64,000 nt of DNA from Bacillota bacterium (GTDB taxonomy: Bacteria; Bacillota; Clostridia; Christensenellales; UMGS416). The notes under the pieces were generated by a model. That model worked only from the letters and a program-made list of their open reading frames with translations. It did not search any database and was not told where the DNA came from. The stretch spans positions 106,348-170,347 of the forward strand of contig JAEZSE010000037.1 of the NCBI GenBank assembly GCA_023421955.1. The letters are read 5' to 3'. Of the stretch, positions 34,524 to 43,052 are shown one piece after another (position 1 is the stretch's first letter; each line of letters starts with the position of its first letter). The position numbers were made by a program, and so were the translations under genes.

Positions 34524-34873
34524 TGGACAAGCTGCTGCAATCGCTGGATCAATTCAAGGATCTGCCGATCGTGAAGATCTTCGCCGGCCTTTTTTCAGAG
34601 AAGAGCCTGGCCCCGCTCATCGCCAAATATAAGGACCGCGTGATGGAGAACCCCGGCGGCCTGGCCAAGGAGCTTCTGGTGTGGGCGATCATTCTGGCAC
34701 TGCTGGTGTTCATTGTGGACCAGGCAATCTATTGGAGCAAGCCCGGCAGGATTTATGAAGCCAGGGAAAGCTGGCTGGCATTTGCCGACGGCGTGAAAGC
34801 GGCGTTCCGGCGCGTGAAGGCGTTCGTGGGCGGCCTGGCCTCCGGCGGGAGGCGCGGCTATGGGCGCAGATAG
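34523..34873 (+). CDS. Small membrane protein (116 aa), unknown
   Basis: A 116-residue protein with one clear transmembrane helix (LLVWAIILALLVFIVDQAIYW) in the middle, a helical N terminus and a basic Arg/Gly-rich end (GGRRGYGRR). No family recognised. It overlaps both neighbours (one base with the FAD gene, 14 with the ATPase gene), so it is co-translated and may anchor a complex with them; this is inference. Confidence 0.6.
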   Translation: MDKLLQSLDQFKDLPIVKIFAGLFSEKSLAPLIAKYKDRVMENPGGLAKELLVWAIILALLVFIVDQAIYWSKPGRIYEARESWLAFADGVKAAFRRVKAFVGGLASGGRRGYGRR

Positions 34874-35546
34874 CAGAGGCGGCTGCCACCGGGTGCTCGT
34901 GCACATCGGCCATTATGGCAGCGGTAAGACGGAGCTTTCGCTCAATGTGGCGCTGGCGGCGGCAAAGGCTGGCCGCAGCGTAGCGCTCTTTGACCTGGAC
35001 ATTGTGAACCCCTTCTTCCGCTCCGGTGAGCAGAAGGAACTTCTGGAAGCTGCAGGAGTCCGCGTGGTCGCGCCGTTGTTTGTAAACAAGACCGTGGAGG
35101 TGCCGGCGCTGCCGCCTGAAGTGCAGATGGCCTTCAGCGGCGCCTATGACCTGGCGGTGCTGGACGTGGGCGGAGACCCGGCCGGGGCAACGGCACTGGG
35201 CCGTTACCACAGGGAGTTGGAATCGGTAGACAAGTGGGTGCGCTGCGTGGTGAACACCTGCCGGCCTTTCACAGCCACTGCCGAGGACATCGTGGCGATG
35301 GCCCGGCAAATGGAAGAGCGCGGCCGGGTGAAGATCGACGCCCTCATTCACAACACCAACCTGGCCAGTGAAACCACGGCGGATCTGATCCTGGCAGGCG
35401 AGCAGGCAGTACTGGACGCGGCAAGGCTTCTGGGCATCCCGCTGGAATTCACAATGGCCCGCCGCGACCTGGCTGAAGCCGTGCGGGCGCAAAGCCGCAC
35501 ACCGGTGCTGGCTGTGGAAAGGCACATCAAGCCGATCTGGCTATAA
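34860..35546 (+). CDS. P-loop ATPase (ParA/MinD-like SIMIBI class)
   Basis: A 228-residue nucleotide-binding protein. Walker A is GHYGSGKTELSLNVALAAAKAG, followed by ALFDLDIVNPFFR, a deviant MinD-type region, and DLAVLDVGGDPAGATALGRY as Walker B. The lysine preceding the glycines of MinD is absent (HYGSGKT), so it is not a typical ParA. The role is unknown; the genes beside it suggest membrane or redox complex maturation. GGGAGG precedes the ATG. Confidence 0.75.
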   Translation: MGADSRGGCHRVLVHIGHYGSGKTELSLNVALAAAKAGRSVALFDLDIVNPFFRSGEQKELLEAAGVRVVAPLFVNKTVEVPALPPEVQMAFSGAYDLAVLDVGGDPAGATALGRYHRELESVDKWVRCVVNTCRPFTATAEDIVAMARQMEERGRVKIDALIHNTNLASETTADLILAGEQAVLDAARLLGIPLEFTMARRDLAEAVRAQSRTPVLAVERHIKPIWL

Positions 35547-35559
35547 ACGGGGGAAGCCT

Positions 35560-36891
35560 GTGATCACCGAACTGCTGGGAGGCCTCCTGCAACTATTGAC
35601 CGTGGCGTCGCTGGTGGCGGCGGCCACGGCTTTTCTGTTGGGACTTGGCAAAGCGCAGGTGCCCGGAGCGCCTTTGCACGACATGCCCTCCATGGATTGG
35701 AAGAAGACGCTGCTCTGGGCCGCCGCGATGACGTTGGGCTCAAGGCTGGCGCTGGTGCTGCTGGCCTATCTGGGGCTGGCCGCCGCCAACGCATTCGGCT
35801 CGGAGGATGTGAAACTGCTGCTGGCAGGCTACGGCTTTGACAAGCCGTTCCCGCCGATGGAATCCATGTTTTCCCGCTGGGATGCCCCCCATTACCTGGA
35901 CATCGCCCGGTTTGGCTACACCTCAGACCAGACCACCAACGGCGGCGAGCAGCATTGGTTCATTGTGTTTTATCCGCTCTATCCGGCGCTGGCAGCGCTG
36001 CTGAAGCCGCTGTTTGGCTCGGTGTTCAGCGCTGGCACGGTGGTGTCGTGGCTGTCACTGACCGGGGCAGCAGCTCTCATGATCCGGCTGGCCGCCATGG
36101 ACGGAAACGAGGCGCAGGGCCGCAGGGCAGTGAAATACCTGATGGTCTTCCCCGCCGCTGTGTTCTTGGGCGCGCCTTATACGGAGAGCTTGTTTCTGTT
36201 GCTCACGGCGCTGTGCCTCTGGGCGCTCCGCCGCCAAAAATGGTGGCTGGCAGGGCTGATGGGCTTCTTCGCCGCGCTCACCCGCAACCTGGGCCTGCTG
36301 CTGGTGGTGCCCTTCGCCGTGGAGATCCTCGATGCGCTTGGAGTTTTCCAGGAGCCCCGGCGGCTTGCCACCGGCCGGTTCTGGCTGGATTTTCTATTGC
36401 GCGGCGCGTGGATGCTGCTGATCCCCGCCGGGGCTGCCGTTTACCTGCTGATCAACCAGATCGCTTATGGCGACCCCTTCGCCTTTTTGCAGATCCAGGC
36501 CAATCACTGGGGCCAGAAAATGCAGGCCCCCTGGCTCACCGTGAAAACCACCTGGGAGAACCTGGTGGGAGACGGCGATAGCAACCTCAAGCTTTACCTG
36601 TGGGGGCCACAGCTCGCTGGCATGCTGGCGATGCTGGCGGCGCTGCCCTTTCTGATGCGCAAGCTGCGGCCTGCCTGGGCCGCTTACCTGCTGGTATACA
36701 CCATTGTGGCGCTCACGCCGGCCTGGCTTTTAAGCTTCAACCGCTACATGATGGGAGCCGTGCCGCTCTTCCTGGGGCTGGCGGCGCTCACAGAGAAACG
36801 AAAGACTGCCGACTGGATTGTGACAATCCTGTTTGCGGCGGCGATGCTGTTCCTCGCGGCGGGCTACCTGATGTGGCGGCATGTGGTGTAG
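35560..36891 (+). CDS. Membrane glycosyltransferase, PIG-V-like mannosyltransferase family
   Basis: A 443-residue protein with about ten helices. The first periplasmic loop carries SRWDAPHYLDIARFGY, the W-D-x-x-H/W-Y catalytic pattern of the PIG-V/GT-C fold, and WFIVFYPLYPALAALL follows. Such enzymes transfer sugars from polyprenyl phosphate donors on the outer membrane face. The start is GTG 35560 with GGGGGAAG upstream. It closes the operon beginning with the FAD enzyme. Confidence 0.8.
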   Translation: MITELLGGLLQLLTVASLVAAATAFLLGLGKAQVPGAPLHDMPSMDWKKTLLWAAAMTLGSRLALVLLAYLGLAAANAFGSEDVKLLLAGYGFDKPFPPMESMFSRWDAPHYLDIARFGYTSDQTTNGGEQHWFIVFYPLYPALAALLKPLFGSVFSAGTVVSWLSLTGAAALMIRLAAMDGNEAQGRRAVKYLMVFPAAVFLGAPYTESLFLLLTALCLWALRRQKWWLAGLMGFFAALTRNLGLLLVVPFAVEILDALGVFQEPRRLATGRFWLDFLLRGAWMLLIPAGAAVYLLINQIAYGDPFAFLQIQANHWGQKMQAPWLTVKTTWENLVGDGDSNLKLYLWGPQLAGMLAMLAALPFLMRKLRPAWAAYLLVYTIVALTPAWLLSFNRYMMGAVPLFLGLAALTEKRKTADWIVTILFAAAMLFLAAGYLMWRHVV

Positions 36892-36902
36892 GGATAACCA
36901 AT

Positions 36903-36921
36903 GGGCCGGGACGGAGCCCGG
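36903..36921 (+). repeat. R1 repeat, short partial copy
   Basis: GGGCCGGGACGGAGCCCGG lies between the glycosyltransferase stop and the MFS ribosome site. It is the 5' part of the R1 family with its stem complete but lacking the CCTAC tail. Confidence 0.6.
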
Positions 36922-36946
36922 CAACAAGAGGAGAGAGGAAGCATCT

Positions 36947-38260
36947 ATGTCCTTCAAGCAAAAGTTCCTGCAACACCCGTTGATCCACACCTTTCAGACG
37001 CTGGAGCGCAATCCCAAGCTGTGCGTGCTCACCGAGCCGATGTTCACGATCCCCTATTACCTGCTGGCGCCCTTCATCACGCTGTATATGGTGGCGCTGG
37101 GGCTGGATGACAGGGGCATCGGCTATCTGCTCTCCATCGGTATGGTGGTGCAGGTGGTGGCGGCACTGCTGGGCGGCGTGCTCACCGACAAGCTGGGCCG
37201 CAGGCTCACTACGTTTGTGTTTGACCTGATTTCCTGGTCGGTGCCATGCCTTGTGTGGGCCTTCGCGCAAAACTTCTGGTGGTTTCTGGCCGGGGCAGTG
37301 CTAAACGGCCTGTTTCAGATCCCCAACATTTCCTGGGGGCTGCTGCTGGCGGAGGATTCGGACAAGTCCAAGCTGGTGAATGTCTACTCCTGGATCCAGA
37401 TCACGGGGCTGTTCGCGGTGTTCTTCGCACCCATTTCGGCCTACGCGCTGGGCAAGCACGACCTGGTGTCACTGATGCGGGTGCTCTACCTGATCTTCTT
37501 CGTAACACTCACCATCAAGATCGTGCTGCTTTATCTGCTGGGCCGGGAGACCGCGCAGGGTGAGATCCGCATGCGGGAGACCAAGGGCGTGCCCTTCACG
37601 AAGATGTTGGGAGAGTACAAGGACATTTTGAAACAGATCCTCTCCTCGCGGCCTACGCTGCTGATACTGGCATTCCTGGCGCTGACAAATGTGTGGAGCC
37701 TGGCCATCGGCAATTTCTTCAGCCTTTACGCCACCAAAAACCTGCAGGTGTCTGAGCAATGGGTGCCCATCTTCCCGATGGTGCGCTCGGCGCTGATGCT
37801 GGTGATTATGTTCTCGTTACAGGGCCGGTTTAACCGCCTGCCGCTGCGGAATGTACTAACCGCCGGGCTTGGTATCTATCTGGCAAGCCACGTGCTCCTT
37901 ATGCTGGCACCGGCCAAAAACCTCGCGATGCTCTTTGGCTACGTGCTGCTGGAAGGCTTGGCCTTCTCGATGGTGCAGCCCAGGAAGGACTCCATGCTCA
38001 TCTGGTTTGTGGATGAAAAGCAGCGAGCCCGCATCAACGCCTTGCTCTATGTGGCGATGATCGCGGTTTCTTCCCCCTTCGGGGCGGTGATCGGCTGGCT
38101 CTCCGGCATTGACCGGCGGCTGCCCTTCGCGCTCAACATCCTGCTGTTCCTCGTGGGCATCCTGCTGGTGGCCCGGTCGAAGACGCTCAGGGAGCATGAG
38201 CAAGAACAGGCAGGGGAAAAGAACCCATTGGAAGAAAAAGGGGTAACACAGGCGGGATGA
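36947..38260 (+). CDS. MFS transporter
   Basis: A 437-residue carrier with about 12 helices. The loop 2-3 signature is GGVLTDKLGRRLTTF (G-x3-D-x2-G-R-R), and an intracellular loop AEDSDKSKLVNVYSW plus a central acidic/basic loop separate two six-helix halves. The substrate is unknown. ATG 36947 has GAGAGGAAG upstream. It follows the glycosyltransferase by 55 bp, with an R1 repeat between. Confidence 0.88.
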   Translation: MSFKQKFLQHPLIHTFQTLERNPKLCVLTEPMFTIPYYLLAPFITLYMVALGLDDRGIGYLLSIGMVVQVVAALLGGVLTDKLGRRLTTFVFDLISWSVPCLVWAFAQNFWWFLAGAVLNGLFQIPNISWGLLLAEDSDKSKLVNVYSWIQITGLFAVFFAPISAYALGKHDLVSLMRVLYLIFFVTLTIKIVLLYLLGRETAQGEIRMRETKGVPFTKMLGEYKDILKQILSSRPTLLILAFLALTNVWSLAIGNFFSLYATKNLQVSEQWVPIFPMVRSALMLVIMFSLQGRFNRLPLRNVLTAGLGIYLASHVLLMLAPAKNLAMLFGYVLLEGLAFSMVQPRKDSMLIWFVDEKQRARINALLYVAMIAVSSPFGAVIGWLSGIDRRLPFALNILLFLVGILLVARSKTLREHEQEQAGEKNPLEEKGVTQAG

Positions 38261-38265
38261 AGCGC

Positions 38266-38340
38266 AAATCCCCCCTGTCACTACAGTGACATCCCCCCTA
38301 GAATTTTTGCCTTTGGCAAAAACAAAGGGGGTGAAGAGAG
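38266..38340. repeat. Composite hairpin repeats (R3 fragment and R5)
   Basis: Two hairpins: AATCCCCCC with TGTCACT-AC-AGTGACA inside (38272-38292), then CCCCCC ... TTTTTGCC-TTT-GGCAAAAA ... GGGGG at about 38293-38333. The second, R5, recurs at 55.18-55.22 kb with GAATTTTTGCCTTTAGCAA. No gene here. Confidence 0.7.
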
Positions 38341-38384
38341 CATGATACAACTAGCTCGGTCTATAAAACACCTACAGATAACAA

Positions 38385-38410
38385 GAAGCGGGCATAAGCC
38401 CGCTTCTTTC
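38385..38410. terminator. Bidirectional terminator between MFS and GH51 genes
   Basis: GAAGCGGGC-ATAA-GCCCGCTTC followed by TTTC; the mirrored AAG side serves the convergent gene. Confidence 0.75.
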
Positions 38411-38425
38411 TGTTCAGAGACAACT

Positions 38426-39928
38426 TTAGATTTTGAACCTCAGCACATTCCAGCTGGCAGCCGGCAGCCTGCCGGAGAACACGCCGCCGCGCACCGCGCC
38501 GCCGGAGGCAAAGGCCGGGGCCACGTTGTCGGGGTTTTCCTCGGTGTTCACCGCGGCCAGGTCGTCATGCCGCAGCACGATGTGGTCCAGGAACTCAGCC
38601 TTTCCGAGGCCCCTCAGGTCGATCTTCACATCCATCGCCTGCTTGACCGAGCGGTTCACCGCGAAGACCGCCACCTCGCCGGACTCCTCGTTGAGCACGG
38701 AGGAAACATCCAGATAGGGCACGGCGTCGTAGGTCTTGGCGTCATACTTGGGGCTGTCCACAATGGTGCCCAGGGAGAGGCCGCGGCCAAACAGCGACGC
38801 GTGCATATAGGGCCAATAGATGGTCTGGCGCCAGGACGGGCCGCCGTTGCGGGTCATGATCGGCGCGATCACGTTCACCAGCTGAGCCAGGCAGGCCACC
38901 TTCACGCGGTCGGCGTTGCGGATGAGGGCGTTCAGCATCGTGCCCACGACCAGCGCGTCAGACATGTCATACTTGTCTTCCAGCAGCTTGGGCGCGATCT
39001 GCCAAGGCTCATTCTTGCTGTCGGCGTCATTGCTGTGGAACCACACGTTCCACTCGTCGAAGCTGAGCATCAGATCCTTCTTGCTGCGGGTCTTGGCCTT
39101 CACAAAGTCGCAGGCGGACACGATTTCGCGGATGAACTTCTCCATGCCCATGGCTTCGGCCAGGAAGGTCTGCATGTCGCCGGAGCGGTTGCCGTAGTAC
39201 TGGTGCAGCGAGAGATAGTCCACGTTTTCATAGCAGTGCTCCAGCACCACGCGCTCCCATTCGGCATAGGTGGGCATGTTGCGGTGGGAGCTGCCGCTGG
39301 CCACCAGCTCGATGCTGGGGTCGGCCCACTTCATCACCTTGGCGGTCTCGTTGGCGATGCGGCCATACTCGTCGGCGGTCTTGTGGCAGATCTGCCAGGG
39401 GCCGTCCATCTCGTTGCCCAGGCACCAGAGCTTCACGTTGTGGGGGTCGGCGTGGCCGTTTGCCTTCCTGAGGTCAGACCAATAAGTGCCGCCCTTCATG
39501 TTGCAGTATTCCACCTGCTGGCGGGCTTCGTCCGGGCCCAATGTGCCCAGGTTCACAGCCAGCATGATGTCGGTGCCGGCCTTTTTGCTCCAGTCAGCAA
39601 ACTCATCGATGCCCATTTCGTTGGTCTCGATGCTGAACCAGGCCTGCTCGGCCCGGCGGGGGCGCTTTTCCTTGGGGCCGATGCCGTCGCGCCAGTCATA
39701 ACCGGACACGAAGTTGCCGCCGGGGTAGCGCACCACCGGCACGTTGAGCTCTTTGATGAGCTGGATGACGTCTTTGCGGAAACCCTGCTCGTCAGCCTCG
39801 GGGTGGCCGGGCTCATAGATGCCGCCATAGACGGCGCGGCCGAGGTGCTCGATGAAAGAGCCGTAGAGGCGCTTATCCACCTGGCCCACGGCGAAATTGC
39901 GGTCAAGGGTCACATTTGCTTTCAGCAT
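38426..39928 (-). CDS. abfA: Alpha-L-arabinofuranosidase (GH51)
   Basis: A 500-residue cytoplasmic enzyme releasing terminal arabinofuranose from arabino-oligosaccharides. GH51 landmarks: YGSFIEHLGRAVYGGIYEPGHP at the start, RYPGGNFVSGYDWRDGIGP, acid/base Glu in WCLGNEMDGPW, and nucleophile Glu in LSFDEWNVWF. There is no signal peptide, so it likely acts on imported oligosaccharides. ATG 39928 follows AGGAGG by seven bases. No sugar transporter of the ABC type is adjacent; the MFS gene is convergent. Confidence 0.95.
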   Translation of the reverse strand: MLKANVTLDRNFAVGQVDKRLYGSFIEHLGRAVYGGIYEPGHPEADEQGFRKDVIQLIKELNVPVVRYPGGNFVSGYDWRDGIGPKEKRPRRAEQAWFSIETNEMGIDEFADWSKKAGTDIMLAVNLGTLGPDEARQQVEYCNMKGGTYWSDLRKANGHADPHNVKLWCLGNEMDGPWQICHKTADEYGRIANETAKVMKWADPSIELVASGSSHRNMPTYAEWERVVLEHCYENVDYLSLHQYYGNRSGDMQTFLAEAMGMEKFIREIVSACDFVKAKTRSKKDLMLSFDEWNVWFHSNDADSKNEPWQIAPKLLEDKYDMSDALVVGTMLNALIRNADRVKVACLAQLVNVIAPIMTRNGGPSWRQTIYWPYMHASLFGRGLSLGTIVDSPKYDAKTYDAVPYLDVSSVLNEESGEVAVFAVNRSVKQAMDVKIDLRGLGKAEFLDHIVLRHDDLAAVNTEENPDNVAPAFASGGAVRGGVFSGRLPAASWNVLRFKI

Positions 39929-40229
39929 GGGAAAACCTCCTGTGTGAAGTGATGAACGTTTTACCAAGTGCGATCACTATCATACGGAATTGGGGGAAGG
40001 TTGGCAAGTGGGATTTTATTTGGAATGGGATGAAAATTGAGGGATTGGGCAGGGTTCAGGCCTGTTGCCCCTGAACTCCCTCCGCCCTCTACGGAGGGCA
40101 CCTCCCTCTAGAGGGAGGTAGGGAGAACGTGATTCTTGGCTCTTTATCCCCTTCATAGAGGGAGATGTCATCAAATTGCAACGTTGAAGTGCAGTAAAGC
40201 AGATGAGAGGGGGAGTACCCTGGCAGCAC
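39929..40229. repeat. Intergenic composite repeat (R6/R3-like)
   Basis: 40075-40119 carries ACTCCCTCCGCC ... CACCTCCCTC-TA-GAGGGAGGT, closely matching 45692-45738. The following 100 bp (CTTTATCCCCTTC ... GAGGGGGAGTACCC) is a degenerate copy of the R3 part that follows R6 at 45.76 kb. No coding potential is seen. Confidence 0.65.
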
Positions 40230-40778
40230 TCAGATATCCCCCCAAAATGGCACATTTGAAATACTGGAAAAATCAATATCCGTCTGGGATTTCCCAAAGA
40301 ACTCAACCTCGAAATAGGATCGAAGGTTTTCACCATAATAAATGATGTCGGTCTGATACACTGAGTATACTGGCAGTTCTCCAACTCCAAACACACTGGG
40401 CATGTAGCAATGGGAATATACAGGAATGAGTTGCGGCACTTTGGCAAACTCCTTGATACAAACCCGCTTTGCTTCCTCGATATCCAGAGGCCGATCACCC
40501 CATGGTTTATACCAAAAGCCGTTATGTTCAACGTCGAACAGAATGCCCTCCAACGGCCAATTCAACATATCCCGGATGTGTTGCATGTTATCGTCGCTGC
40601 GGCTACGCCAATTATAAAAGTTTCCAGAGACCGGCAGGGCTTCGGAAACAAACTCCCGCAACGGCAAAGGAAACGTGAGCTGGTATTCCCGCTCTATCCA
40701 ATCAAACTCTGCTTCAGAAAGGCCCGTCTGAAAGCCGACACCTGCCTGCTGCAATCTCTCGATGATATCTGCATACAT
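40230..40778 (-). CDS. SMI1/KNR4 family protein
   Basis: A 182-residue protein with the SMI1/KNR4 fold: GLSEAEFDWIEREYQLTFPLPLREFVSEALPVSG, then WPLEGILFDVEHNGFWYKPWG and a later VYSHCYMPSVFGVGELPVYSVYQTDIIYYG. Bacterial members are often immunity proteins for polymorphic toxins (SUKH group). No toxin gene is nearby. ATG 40778 is used; GAGGGAG lies 11 bases upstream and overlaps an earlier in-frame ATG. It follows the 101-residue gene on the same strand. Confidence 0.8.
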   Translation of the reverse strand: MYADIIERLQQAGVGFQTGLSEAEFDWIEREYQLTFPLPLREFVSEALPVSGNFYNWRSRSDDNMQHIRDMLNWPLEGILFDVEHNGFWYKPWGDRPLDIEEAKRVCIKEFAKVPQLIPVYSHCYMPSVFGVGELPVYSVYQTDIIYYGENLRSYFEVEFFGKSQTDIDFSSISNVPFWGDI

Positions 40779-40814
40779 ACCCAAATGGCACTCCCTCTGC
40801 ATGTCACAATGCGG

Positions 40815-41120
40815 TCAAAGGATCGCTTCCAAATCCTCTTTCAGCTCCCTCGTGCCGAAGAAATTGCCTGTGGCAAACTGCCCAATGCAGAACCGCACCA
40901 CAGCGATAAAGATGGTTGTCTCGCCATATTGCACCTTTAGCATGCTGCCCAAGCCATTGAGCATGAATAACGATACAGACCGGATGCCATCCAACACTAT
41001 CTTCCGGTCATTCGTCTGTATAGTAAACGAAGAGCCATCCACAAACAATAACCCTTTATCAACCTTTGTCTTTAAACCGATGGAGTCTCCAATGTGATAA
41101 ATCACTTTATATCGTTTCAT
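40815..41120 (-). CDS. Hypothetical protein (101 aa), PH-like strand pattern
   Basis: A 101-residue protein composed mostly of alternating strands: YKVIYHIGDSIGL, KGLLFVDGSSFTIQTNDRKIVL, MLKVQYGETTIFIAVVR, and a short C-terminal helix (TRELKEDLEAIL). The sandwich-plus-helix pattern resembles small PH-like domains. I do not recognise a family. AGAAGGAG precedes the ATG. It is 36 bp upstream of the SMI1/KNR4 gene and likely co-transcribed. Confidence 0.5.
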   Translation of the reverse strand: MKRYKVIYHIGDSIGLKTKVDKGLLFVDGSSFTIQTNDRKIVLDGIRSVSLFMLNGLGSMLKVQYGETTIFIAVVRFCIGQFATGNFFGTRELKEDLEAIL

Positions 41121-41190
41121 GGTGCTCCTTCTATTCGAGACTCAATACTCTTTCATTCTACACAGGTGTAGAAATTCCTGCCTTTATAGC

Positions 41191-41213
41191 GAAAAACCAC
41201 TCTTCAGAGTGGT
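41191..41213 (-). terminator. Second terminator downstream of the hydrogenase operon
   Basis: On the minus strand ACCACTC-TGAA-GAGTGGT followed by TTTTTC. Confidence 0.65.
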
Positions 41214-41254
41214 ACCATTATCAACAATGATTTAGTTCTCGCAGTCGGGATATT

Positions 41255-41276
41255 CAAAACCGCCCTCTCGGGCGGT
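41255..41276 (-). terminator. Terminator of the hydrogenase operon
   Basis: On the minus strand ACCGCCC-GAGA-GGGCGGT followed by TTTG, three bases after the protease stop. Confidence 0.75.
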
Positions 41277-41279
41277 TCA

Positions 41280-41774
41280 TCATTTCCACTTTTCCAGCGC
41301 ATCCCCAAAGGCCTGGATCACTTCCCCCACCGCCTCGCGCACCGGCGCAGTCATCTCTTCCCCAAACTCCAGGCAAGCCGGCTGGATGCCCAGGATCGTC
41401 GTGCGGCAGCCCAATTCCTTGTGCAGATAATCCAGCATCACTTTGAGGGGCAGCATGTGCGTGCTGAACGACACGCCGCCTACCACTTGAGGGTCCACAT
41501 CGCAAAGCTCACCGGGTGCGCCGCCAAAGTCCGCCGCGTCGATAATCAGCACATGATCGGCCTTGAAATCCTTGATCACGCCGGTGAAGCACTCCGGAGC
41601 CGTGCCGCCGGACCACACGCGGAAACGCTCCGGTGATAAGCCGAAGCGTTCAATCAGGGCATCCGTAATCATGACCCCGGCGCCGTCATCGGCCATGAGC
41701 TCATGGCCAGCCCCGAGGATCGCCAGGCGACTTGTGCCTTGCAGAAGCCCGGCCAGAAAACTATTCAGATTCAT
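41280..41774 (-). CDS. [NiFe] hydrogenase maturation protease (HycI/HyaD family)
   Basis: A 164-residue endopeptidase that trims the C-terminal tail of the hydrogenase large subunit after nickel insertion. The family start LAILGAGHELMADDGAGVMITDAL matches GxGN.L..DDG.G, DHVLIIDAADFGGAPGEL gives the conserved metal-binding Asp region, and HMLPLKVMLDYL the later His. ATG 41774 overlaps the ferredoxin-like gene by 14 bases; a longer frame upstream is arbitrary. Its presence agrees with an active, nickel-bearing enzyme. Confidence 0.88.
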   Translation of the reverse strand: MNLNSFLAGLLQGTSRLAILGAGHELMADDGAGVMITDALIERFGLSPERFRVWSGGTAPECFTGVIKDFKADHVLIIDAADFGGAPGELCDVDPQVVGGVSFSTHMLPLKVMLDYLHKELGCRTTILGIQPACLEFGEEMTAPVREAVGEVIQAFGDALEKWK

Positions 41775-42126
41775 GGTCGCCAATGTCCACGGTGAGGTCT
41801 GCACGCTTGAAGTTGGCCAGCTCAAACTCGGGCGTGATGGCCAACGCGTCCTTGTTGCAGCTGTCCACACACTGGGCGCAGTAAATGCACCGGTCCAGAT
41901 GCACGATGGCCTTGAACTGCTTGTCGGCCACCTTGATGATCTCGATGGCATTGGCCGGGCAGTCGCGCATGCAGAGCTTGCAGCCGACGCACTTGGACGG
42001 CGCGAACTTCAACCGCCCGCGATAATTGGCGGGCTTGGCGGATTTCACATAGGGATAACCGGTGGTGGCTGGCTTCTGAAACAGCGTTTGCAGCACCTGG
42101 GGCAATATTTTACCAGCCTTGCTCAT
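41761..42126 (-). CDS. Hydrogenase 4Fe-4S subunit (NuoI/HycF/EchF-like)
   Basis: A 121-residue protein with two classical [4Fe-4S] motifs, CVGCKLCMRDCP and CIYCAQCVDSCN, carrying electrons from ferredoxin toward the small subunit. The N terminus (PATTGYPYVKSAKPANYRGRLKF) is the NuoI-type membrane-facing segment. It overlaps the NuoH-like gene by four bases. Confidence 0.92.
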   Translation of the reverse strand: MSKAGKILPQVLQTLFQKPATTGYPYVKSAKPANYRGRLKFAPSKCVGCKLCMRDCPANAIEIIKVADKQFKAIVHLDRCIYCAQCVDSCNKDALAITPEFELANFKRADLTVDIGDHESE

Positions 42127-43052
42127 TTCACAACACCTCTCACAATCAAATCCAGCAGCAGCTGGCCCAGCGTGAGCGGCGTGAGATAGAGCCAGCAGAA
42201 GCGCACCATTTGCTCGATCCTCAGGCGCGCCATCACGCTGCGGAAGGCCGCCAGCAGAAACACCACTGCCAGCGTTTTGATCACATAAAACACAAAGCCC
42301 AGAATCGGGTTTGCGGAAAACAGCGGGATATAAACGGCGGACAGGATGCTGGCCAGCACCACCATCTCCATGTCGATGGCCACGCGGAAGATGGCCAGGT
42401 GCCGCCCGCCATACTCGGTGAAGGCGCCGGCCACGATCTCGGTCTCTGCCTCCGGTGTGTCAAAGGGCACGCGCTCCAGCTTGCCTTGCGTTGCAATGAG
42501 CGCCGCCACAAAGCCCGGCAGGTTCACAAGCGCCATCAGCGGGTGCTCGGCATAATACTGGGCCATGCCGGAAAGCGACCAGGTGTTGGCCAGCAGCGCC
42601 GGGCCCAGGATCGCCGCAAACAGCGGCACCTCATAGGCGAAAAGCTGCGTCAATGTGCGCACGCTGCCCAGCGCCGCGTAAAGCGACGAGGAGTTCCACC
42701 CGGCCAGAAAGAAGGTCAGCGTGGGGATGGTCAGCAGGTAAAGAATCACGATCACGTCGCCGGCGAAGGGGAACAGGGACTGGGTGCCCCACACCGGCAC
42801 ATAGAGGAACGCGGTGGCAACCGCCGCCATCGCAAACACCGGCAGCGCCTTGAACCAGCGGCGGTCGGCCTCGCAGGGCACGATGCTCTCCTTGCTCATG
42901 AGCTTGATTGTGTCTGCCAGCGGCTGGAACCAGGGCGGCCCCTTGCGGTTCTGGAAACGGGCGTAGAGCTTGCGGTCCACAAACTCAACCACCAGCGAGT
43001 AGGCCATCAGGAAGAACAGGCCTGGGAAGATCAGCATGGTGAACACTGCCAT
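42123..43052 (-). CDS. Hydrogenase membrane subunit (NuoH/HycD/EchB-like)
   Basis: A 309-residue protein with about eight helices that connects the hydrophilic and membrane arms. ARFQNRKGPPWFQPLADTIKLMSKE is the NuoH cytosolic loop with the R-x-G-P-x-x-x-Q-P-x-x-D pattern, and ETEIVAGAFTEYGGRHLAIFR the second loop facing the quinone-like cavity. It starts directly after the large-subunit stop (TAA-ATG). Confidence 0.93.
   Translation of the reverse strand: MAVFTMLIFPGLFFLMAYSLVVEFVDRKLYARFQNRKGPPWFQPLADTIKLMSKESIVPCEADRRWFKALPVFAMAAVATAFLYVPVWGTQSLFPFAGDVIVILYLLTIPTLTFFLAGWNSSSLYAALGSVRTLTQLFAYEVPLFAAILGPALLANTWSLSGMAQYYAEHPLMALVNLPGFVAALIATQGKLERVPFDTPEAETEIVAGAFTEYGGRHLAIFRVAIDMEMVVLASILSAVYIPLFSANPILGFVFYVIKTLAVVFLLAAFRSVMARLRIEQMVRFCWLYLTPLTLGQLLLDLIVRGVVK

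Noticed and set aside
38342..39952. 536-codon open frame on the plus strand
   Set aside because: Antisense to the GH51 arabinofuranosidase, whose catalytic motifs are clear on the minus strand.
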